A DNA stretch of 64,000 bases from the NCBI GenBank assembly GCA_017591395.1, contig WEDG01000997.1, forward strand, positions 1-64,000, written 5' to 3'. Positions 56,738 through 64,000 of the stretch are shown one piece after another. How positions within the stretch are numbered: the stretch's first letter is position 1; every line of letters starts with the position of its first letter. A program made the translations under genes and the position numbers. The notes under the pieces were generated by a model that saw only the letters and a list, made by a program, of their open reading frames with translations, ran no database searches and was not told the DNA's origin. This DNA comes from Schistocephalus solidus (lineage: Eukaryota > Platyhelminthes > Cestoda > Diphyllobothriidea > Diphyllobothriidae).

Positions 56738-57145
56738 TTAGTATGTCCCAAAACGAGACAGCAAATTATCATTAAAAGAGTTCATATACCGTGTAGTCAC
56801 TGCTTTATCAGGATGATGCTTTTCCAAGAATGCGTTCACGTTTTCAAACATTCCCAGCACTTTTCTGATCTCACTGGAGGAGGCAACACCCTCCCATGCC
56901 TCCTCTTGAGTCAGCTCCTTCTGAAGTTTCAAGAATTCCTCAATGGTCAGCTTATCACTGTGCTCCTGCACTAACTCCTGCACATCAGCAGCACCCACCT
57001 ACAGACCAACAATTTGCCGAAGAGCGACAATATCATCCACTAGATGCACTTCCGGGTTGTCCACTGGTGCACATGCAGGACCGAAACCTTCAAAGTCTCG
57101 ATCAAGGACATCCTCAGGCCACAGGTTTTGTCACGAATAGTTTAG
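56738..57145 (-). pseudogene. Tigger/pogo-type transposase C-terminal remnant
   Basis: In sense order: LWPEDVLDRDFEGF (near 57100), HLVDDIVALRQIVGL, a TAG, then DVQELVQEHSDKLTIEEFL, LQKELTQEE and VNAFLEKHHPDKAVTTRYMN. This is the region after the DDE core of Tigger (CENP-B-related) transposases. All catalytic residues are upstream and absent. Two stops interrupt it. Confidence 0.7.
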
Positions 57146-57430
57146 GGTACTCCGTGTCACTATTTTGCAGGCCTTATCGCTCACTCGTCTTGTCTTCGAC
57201 CCTCAATGCTGGCGCTACCCGCGCTGTCCCCCTGTCTGCCTCAGGCTCATGGTCGGTTCGCCGGCGAGGGGCGCAAGAGCTCGTAGTCAATCAAAGTGCA
57301 TCGGTTCACTGACTGGCTGCAGGCAACCTGGGAACAAGACTCAATGGCGGACACTGGCACACACGACATTTCGATCGTCGATTACGACGAGGTCCACCGT
57401 ATGCTCCACAGAAGGGTGGTGCAGGGACGG
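57146..57430. other. No feature seen
   Basis: GC-richer spacer between the Tigger remnant and the 3' end of the RTE-like LINE. Possibly more of the transposase, too degraded to read. Confidence 0.3.
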
Positions 57431-57644
57431 TGACTTGCGCGTGATTTAGTTTAAAGTAAAAGATGACTTGCGCTGTATTTACCACAATCTATCCTCCTCC
57501 CTCACCTGAGCCCGGTGTTATGACAGAGTCCAGAAGACCGGAGATGGGAGAGGGCGCAGGTGGCTGGCGCGGCCGGAGCCGCACCCGGGCGTACCACCAC
57601 ACCTGGCTCGGATCCCACGGAGTGGGTGTGCCATAAAGGCCACA

Positions 57645-58232
57645 TTAAGAAGGAGCCATTGCAGCCTGACGCTCAGTCCGCCAGTCAGGAACTACACACA
57701 AAACACACATTTGGCTGACCACGCGGTCCGAGTGTTCCGTCAGTTGGCAACCTTCCAAGTCATGGCTTTTAGCGCACCGTGATAGTTTCAAGCGCGTCAG
57801 ATTGTTTATAGTGAGGAAAATGCGCTGAGCTGTTGACCTCACTCTCTCCCCCACCCCCACAATCAGACCACCATCCGAGCCAGTCAGTTGTCTGAGGTGG
57901 GAATGGGCAAATTGGCTGACGGGTCGGCGTACCCGTCTTCGCGCGCCCCAGCACGACCTGGCCTCCATAACGGACACAGCAGGTTTTACATACTCAGGGG
58001 ATATGGAGGAGCCATCGCCGTCTGACTCCCAGTCCACTGGTCAGCCACTCGACACACATAACACATACACTGGGCCGACGGAGTGGGCTAGTGTAAGCGT
58101 CAGATTGGTAGCCTTCCAAGCCACGGTTTCTACGAAACCATGATTTTATCAGGTAGATTATGATGATTGTGAGGGTGTTGTCTATGTATTAGTGTAGACG
58201 GTGTGCGCTGATGTGGCTAAGCCTCCGGTGGT
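57645..58232 (-). repeat. Duplicated module in the LINE 3' UTR
   Basis: Two diverged copies with a period of about 362 bp. Shared blocks include GGAGCCAT, AGTCC, ACACATAACACA-type sequence and CCTTCCAAG followed by the CATGGCTT or CACGGTTT region. No protein is implied. Confidence 0.6.
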
Positions 58233-59132
58233 TTACCGAAGGTTGTCGTGGAGGCACATGTGTCCTAATAGGCCCATGTGGTGCGTAAATGTGCGCGAAC
58301 AGTGGAGGCGGGCGCGGCGACTGTATATCGGAGCCCCAGGCACTGGTTCACTAGCCTCCGTGCGATGGATTCGCAGGTGACCGACCAGGCCGATGCTAGA
58401 GTTGAGGTTGCGGGCGCATTTTGGGCAGGAGTAATCGGTAGAGGCTGGGTAGATGTCATTCACGGTAGTGGGGGTGGCAGTGGCGGTAAGAATGGCAGGA
58501 GCGGAGGGTGTGCATGATGTATCGGTGTTGTCGGCATTGCGGTGAATTCCGCTGTCATGGATGCGCATGTGACCGAATAGGCCCATGCGATGAGTGAATG
58601 CGCGAGGACAGTAAGGATAGTGAAGGCAACGATCTCTCTGTGTGTTGGTGCTAGAGGCACTGGTTCACCAGTCTCCGTACGATGGATTCGCAAATGACCG
58701 ACCAGGCCGATGCGTGAGGTGAATGTGCGGTCACGTTGAGGACAGTTTAGAAGAGAGTCCCCATCGCTGATGGGGGTGGTGGTAGTGAAGGCGGTGGTGG
58801 TTGTGGTGGTAAAAGGCGATGAGTAGAGGGATGTGGTCTCTATGATGGTGGGAGTAATGGAATTGATGTCAGGAGTGAGGAGTAAGGGAGTCTGAAGGAG
58901 GGTTAGCAGAATTTGACGTAGAAATGGGAATTGTCGGATTGTTGGTGCATTGCGTCCGAAGATGTCCAACCAGGTAGATTCGCGCGCGGAAGATGCGTTG
59001 ACAGCGCGGGCATGTTGACAGGGCCTGGGCATCGACGATGTTGGTCCGGGGCGCTGGTGACTTTCGTGCCGCTCTTTTCGCCTTGGCGGCGGCGATCCGG
59101 TTGGCCTCATAGATTGCTGAACCAGTCTTCAC
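58233..59132 (-). pseudogene. C2H2 zinc-finger tail of the RTE-like ORF
   Basis: Fingers readable in three frames: CPRCQRIFRARIYLVGHLRT (ends HLRTQC, so C2HC-like), CPQRDRTFTSRIGLVGHLRI (second Cys replaced by Arg), MGLFGHMRIH, CPKCARNLNSSIGLVGHLRI and CSRTFTHHMGLLGHMCLH. A Thr/Pro-rich linker separates the first from the others. Fingers appended after the RT could bind element RNA or target DNA. A stop at 58233 ends the frame. Confidence 0.75.
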
Positions 59133-59150
59133 GGATCTTCTCCATGCCAG

Positions 59151-60887
59151 TCAATCCTGGGCGAGGTCCTCCCAGGTCACCGGGTTGATTTGTAGTTGCT
59201 TCAGCGAATTCTTCACAGTGTCCTTGTAGCGTCGTTTTTGACCTCCCTGTCGGCGAGCACGCGTAGTGACATCTCCGTAGAAAAGTCGTTTGGGTAGTCG
59301 CTCGCCGTCCATCTTACCAGGTGGCCGCTCCATCACTAGTTGCACTTGCCTCAGCATGGTGTGGATGCTGAGGATTACAGTACGCTCCAGGAATTCCATG
59401 TCCGGGATCCTGTCTTGCCATCTCAGCTTCAGTATTCTGCGAAGGCAGCTGAGATGGAAGTGATTCAGCTTCCTGGCTTGGTTCGAGTAGGCGGTCCAGG
59501 TCTCCGCTCCGTAAAGGAGTGTCGTCAAGACAACGGCCTTGTACATCTTCAATTTGGTGTTCAGGTGAACACCGTGGTGATTCCACACGGAGGCCTGCAG
59601 CCGGCCGAAGGCTTGACTGGCTTTCGATATCCGTTGGGCAACCTCGTCATCGATTCTCATATAGCATGACATTTTTGAGTTGAGCACCGTTGACATTGAT
59701 TCGGGGAGCATTGTATTCCGCGCTGGGTGGCGGCTGGTGCATGACAACCGTTTTGGCTGTACTGATTGTTAATCCGAAATCGGAGCAGCCTGCTGCGAAG
59801 AGGTCCATGCTCTTTTGCATGTCCTCCTCCGTCACGGTGTGAAGGGCGCAGTCGTCCGCGAAGAGCAAGTCATGGACTATAGTCGTAGACACGCGCGTTG
59901 GAGCCTGCATACGCCGACTGTTGAGAAAGTGCCCATCAGTTCTGTAGGCGATGCGGATACCAGGCTGCTCATCACGGTAGGCGTCCATCAGCATAGCCGA
60001 GAACATGAGACTGAAGAGGGTGGGGGCCAGTACGCAGCCCTGCTTCACTCCGTTGGTCACTGCGAATGCTTCGGATACCGTCCCGTTGTCAGTGACGCGC
60101 GCCGTCATCCCGTCACGAAGCGGACGTACCATGTGCGTGAACCGCTCAGGAAAACCAAATTTCTGCAGGACTTTCCACAGTCCGTCGCGATTCACCGTGT
60201 CAAAGGCTTTCGCCAGATCCACGAAGGTAGTGTATAGGTGAGTAAGCATCTCCTGACACTTCTCTTGTAGCTGGCGGGCGGCAAAGATCATATCGGTTGT
60301 TCCGCGGTGTCGGCGGAAGCCTCATTGGCTTTCCGGGAGCAGGCCCTGCTGTAGGTGACCGTTAAGACGATTGAGAAGGATACGGGCGAAGATCTTCCCG
60401 GCAATGTTGAGCAACGAGATGCCTCTGTGATTATCACATAGTTGCCGGTTCCCCTTCCGTTTGTAGAGATGGACGATGGTCGCGTCTTTGAAATCCTGAG
60501 GAACTTGCTTTGTGGCACCACATCTCCTGGAAGAGTGTTGTGAGTTCTGCCATCAGTCGGGGCCAACCGTGCTTGTAGACTTCCGGTGGGATTGCGTCGG
60601 ATCCCGGTGCTTTACCGCTGGAAATCTGCTGCACGGCCCGGATGGTTTCTGGTAGGGAAGGCGGCAGATCCAGGTCATTGTTCGTGTCCACTTGAGGGAG
60701 CCGGTCAATGGCAGCATCGGAGATGACTGATGAGCAATTAAGGACCCTTCTGAAGTGCTCGGCCAAGCGCTACAGAATTTGCGATTTCTCTGTCAGCAGT
60801 ATTGTGCCGTCAGAGCTGAGCAGCGGTGCGGCCCCCTTGATACAAGGGCCGTAGATGGCCTTGATGGCTTTGAAAAAGTTTTTCATT
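59151..60887 (-). pseudogene. RTE-like reverse transcriptase
   Basis: Motifs in order: SSGKAPGSDAIPPEVYKHG (60766-60434, then frameshift), FRRHRGTTD near 60310, FVDLAKAFDTVNRDGLW, VTNGVKQGCVLAPTLFSLMF and LLFADDCALH (60291-59647). The catalytic Asp pairs are intact. After a frame change [25 protein letters not shown] and [18 protein letters not shown] form the thumb (59747-59151). GVKQGC and LLYGAETW are typical of the RTE clade. Confidence 0.75.
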
Positions 60888-61339
60888 TATTTGCGGCCCG
60901 CATAACCCTGGATTTCCTCAGCCTTTCGGATCATCCAGGCATCCTGCATCTCCCGCAGCCGTTGTTGTACAAGGCGCCGGCATCTAAAGAAGGCTGCTTT
61001 GGTGGCGTCAGTGCGAAGGTCCATGTAGGCTTTGTGTAGTCCATTCATCTCCAGGAATAAATTGCTGATGTCGGCGTCATTGTCGTCAAAACAGTCCTGG
61101 TGTTGACGGCGAGCGCGTCCGAGCACTTCGAGGGCGGTGGACTGGATGACATTTCGCAGTTGACACCCTCGTGTCTCCACGGTAGCATTATCATCTGGAG
61201 CATGCAGGTCCTCCAGTTTCTCGGTTATTTGGTTGCTGAAATCAAAACAGTGAGCAGGCAAATTTAACAAAAGAGTATTTAACTTACCTGGCGGCCTCTT
61301 AACTTGGGGCCTTTGTCGGGGTTGTAGTCGGAGCCTCAT
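60887..61339 (-). pseudogene. Linker between endonuclease and RT
   Basis: Contains MRLRLQPRQRPQVKRPPGKL, a helical DFSNQITEKLEDLHAP region and LQRLREM-type helices ending AEEIQGYAGRK. It is rich in Arg and Lys. The family continues from here into the RT. No catalytic residues are known in it. Confidence 0.6.
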
Positions 61340-62092
61340 CTAGGGAGAGGACGAGGCGGTGATCTGTCCAACCATCGGCATCGCGGATCGCCTTGGTTAC
61401 CAGCACGTCCTGTCGATCTCGCCTCCGGACGAAAACATAGTCCAGCAGATGCCAGCGCCGCGACCGAGGGTGCATCCTCGTGGCCTTCTCCTGCGTCGGA
61501 AGGTGTTGGTCAGCAGGAGACGGTGTTCCGCACACGTGCGCAGAAGAAGGAGACCGTTGCGTTACAGCTACCGAGACCGTGGGCACCCAGCACACACTGC
61601 CAGGCAAAATGGTCCGTCCCGACACGGGCGTTGAAGTCACCAAGGACAATTAACTTGTCCTCTTTCAGCACAGTCGCCAGCAGAGCAGGCAGGTCCTCGC
61701 AGAATTTGTTATTCGCCGCATCAGAGCTCGTCATTGGGGGAGCGTAGGCGCTGATGATGGTGGCGAACTGGTCTCCCCAAAGAGGCATGCGGAGGCTCAT
61801 CAGACGATCATCGATACCCTGCGGGAGACGTCCCACGTTGTCGTTTCGGATGGCAAAGGCAACACCAGCGTCGCGTCGCTCTGCCTTTGGCCGGCCTCTC
61901 CAGAAGAAGGTGTAGACGGCACCCACCTCCTCCAGCTGACCCTGCTCAGAGAATCGGGTCTCGCTGAGAGCAGCAATGTCAACCTTGTAGCGCGCCAGTT
62001 CCCGAGCGACTAGCACCGTCCTCCAATCCGGCCGGTTGCTCCTAGGATTGTCTAAAAGGGAACGAACATTCCAGGCTGCTAGAGTGAGTGGA
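61299..62092 (-). pseudogene. RTE-like AP-endonuclease
   Basis: [20 protein letters not shown] (62090-62030) is the Asn-containing start. Then [11 protein letters not shown] (catalytic Glu), [23 protein letters not shown] and [12 protein letters not shown] (catalytic Asp/Asn) lie in one open frame (62016-61510). After frame changes HLLDYVFVRRRD and GWTDHRLVLS (final Asp-His) lie at 61440-61330. The upstream frame 62338-62042 ends just before the domain. Confidence 0.75.
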
Positions 62093-62670
62093 CTTACCCG
62101 AGCAGCCTGGAGGGTATGGCGAGGGGGGTTGGGACGGGGGTATTGTTAATTGCTTGAGTTTTACGACCGCGCATTTTGCGATCTGCGAGCCACGGCCGGC
62201 TGCAGAAGACGTGATAACCAGCATTTGTTTAGGGCACCTTTTTCTAGCCCCTTCCATCCGCGAGGAGGCAAGCAGTGCTGTTTCTAAATAGGGCTGATCG
62301 GACATCCCAGACGGCTGCCGAACTCCACTATGGGTCACGGTTTTGTTTTAGTGGGAGAACGACTAGAGTTAGCCTGGGCCGCCTACGGGGTCGCTGTCGC
62401 CCCCACCGTAGGACTTTTTGAGAGGGGGGAAGTTGGAAGTTCGGGAGTCAGACATACCGGGTGTGGAGGCAAACACAACACCGGAGACCCTCACCTGGTT
62501 TAGCCCGCAGGTCCTGACGGTTGCCCAGGGTGTGGCCGCTGGAAAGAACCCAACTTCGAGGAGCCACAGGTGAGAGTTGGGTACCAGTTAGAGGCGGCCA
62601 CAGGAGCATTCACCACCTGTACGAGACAAATGGAGCGACCAAAGGCTATCTGTGTGGTGCTACCCCTGGT

Positions 62671-64000
62671 GGTACCCTGAAAATTCGTTAACTGAGCGGA
62701 AGCTCGTCAATCGAGTGGCTTGCTTATTACCTGAAATTCTCGTCACCCGAGGCTCCACTGTAAATATAAAAAGGAAAAAAATCGAGACCGGACACATCCA
62801 AAGATCAGCCTATTTAAAACCGTTTCCTAGACTGGATGAGGTTATGCATGCTCAAGTTGTAGCAGAGACCCGTTTCGGGCAAGTGCTGCCCATGAGAATC
62901 ACCAGCAGCTCCATCGTCAAAATCCTGCTATCAATACGTCAGATGTAGAGACGCTGCACGAAGACGCAGACCTACGAGCCTATAAACCACAGGAAATTAC
63001 CGCTTACCTAAAGCTCCCTTAATGCAACCGAACCTCAGCAAAGCACAAATCCACCGTGCTCTTAGAAAACCGAGACGCTATGGTTCGAATGTCCTGATCA
63101 GTCTGGCTGCGGGCGGACGAAGCGGGGAAGCCGTGACGCGTTGGCACATTCGATGATGAAATAAGAAACCTAGAAGGTTGGATGCAACCAGACGTCCGGA
63201 GAAAGCAGCAAACTGTTTGAATGTATACTTGGAAAGCATTTTGTCCTGATGTCTGGCATCTGCTCAGCCTAGCTGAACGTCAACAAGTTACTGGGGTGAC
63301 GCACCATAGGCTTTCGGAGGAAGAAGCGGAAATATGTCAGGAACGCAGGAATTAAACTGCAGCTCACGGAATCAGTTTGAAGTCGGTAGAACTAATGTAC
63401 AGAAAGCCTACCTACAACATGGTCGCGCTTCTGAATACCTCAACAACCAGCTAGTGGCGTGTTTTGCAATCGGACATATTCCTTTCAAATGTGAACTTTC
63501 ACGGATAGCAAAATGTCCCTTCCCCGAACTCCTGTTTTTACCTTAGGAGTAAAAAGATCGAAGTCTCCCACCTAACCAATGGTAAAAAAAGAACATGACA
63601 GATCTAAAGGCTCAGTAGGATTTGAATGATGGTTGGGTTAGCGAGAGAACGCGATCGAGATCTTTATCGATCGGAACGGGAGATCACTCAATAGCGTACA
63701 TGAGGAGAAGCCAGCCACGGGAACCGGGAGACACAAAACCTGAACGTTGTACAAGAAACGTTCGCAGAGTGGTGAGCCTGACATAATCAGAGTATCTTCT
63801 TCTCAGACATCTGCCACATCACCAGAGTTCTAACTAGAAATGGCGTAACTCCGAGGGTAGAAGCGCATGGTAAGGAATGAAAACGGCTCCAAACTGACAT
63901 TGTTCACTCAGAAAAAATAACCTTTTTTGAAATTATATTGGTGTACTTCACAGAATTAATGTCTAGGATGGAACAACAGATAGCCCATGGGATCGTCTCA
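62671..64000. other. No gene recognised
   Basis: Several frames of 60-98 residues exist but carry no motif I recognise. It may be the intron or flank of the SLC25 gene, or degraded repeat. Confidence 0.35.

Larger units (their letters stand above)
57431..62670 (-). mobile_element. RTE-like LINE with zinc-finger tail
   Basis: Reading 62670 down: GC-rich leader (to about 62340), endonuclease (62092-61299), linker (61339-60887), RT (60766-59151), C2H2 fingers (59132-58233) and a 3' UTR to about 57431. GACTTGCGC repeats (57433 and 57464) may be its 3' tail. One long ORF is implied, but at least seven frame changes break it. Codon and base use are much more GC-rich than in the CR1 elements. Confidence 0.8.

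Noticed and set aside
56896..57312. A plus-strand protein of 138 residues
   Set aside because: It lies antisense to the Tigger-type transposase remnant, which has clear family motifs.
58278..58517. Plus-strand frames over the zinc-finger region
   Set aside because: They are antisense shadows of the repetitive finger and Thr/Pro-rich linker sequence.

Overview
The window is eukaryotic and almost wholly made of transposable elements. Very short GT-AG introns (35-42 nt), CR1-like and RTE-like LINEs, Penelope-like elements with a GIY-YIG endonuclease, and a LINE carrying C-terminal C2H2 fingers together suggest a flatworm. I would guess a diphyllobothriidean tapeworm (Schistocephalus / Spirometra / Dibothriocephalus type). 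That assignment is inference from remembered repeat families, not from a database search. The only segment that looks like a host gene is one minus-strand exon of a mitochondrial SLC25 carrier at 55687-56028.

Layout. 1-9490: two family A CR1-like LINEs arranged head to head; the plus copy carries a 1,350-bp segment of its endonuclease/RT region three times in tandem. 9491-15891: a 316-bp tandem repeat, then a nearly full-length family C LINE on the minus strand. 16521-17140: Penelope-like RT relic. 17144-25857: a plus-strand family C copy split by a complete family F LINE (18107-22609) and by a short family C 3' end (23954-24600). 25858-29096: two copies of the C/D ORF1 5' part, the second fused in frame to an RT C-terminus. 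29097-43490: nested family A, D and B elements. Family B (36879-41593) is the best-preserved LINE, with a 5-bp target-site duplication (AGGTT) that can be read because the interrupted family D sequence is known from another copy.

43498-49788: about 1 kb of inverted repeat carrying two copies of a DUF4218-like transposase, each next to a convergent DUF4806-like gene with short introns. A 5'-truncated gypsy LTR element (about 45430-47978, minus) lies between them. 50491-52130: a C/D-type ORF1 fragment abutting a Penelope-like RT/GIY-YIG end. 52131-55686: no gene recognised. 55687-57145: SLC25 exon and a Tigger/pogo transposase tail. 57431-62670: a minus-strand RTE-like LINE with an AP endonuclease, an RT and a zinc-finger tail. 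62671-64000: nothing recognised.

The most interesting signals are: a tRNA-Ser/Leu-like module, antisense, that forms the exact 5' terminus of two different LINE families; a shared 3'-terminal hairpin plus AAATAYAC plus microsatellite architecture across several LINE families; the transposase/DUF4806 pair; and a possible 121-bp target-site duplication around the family F LINE. Most ORFs are broken. Many breaks are single homopolymer indels or single C-to-T/G-to-A stops, so some could be assembly errors.
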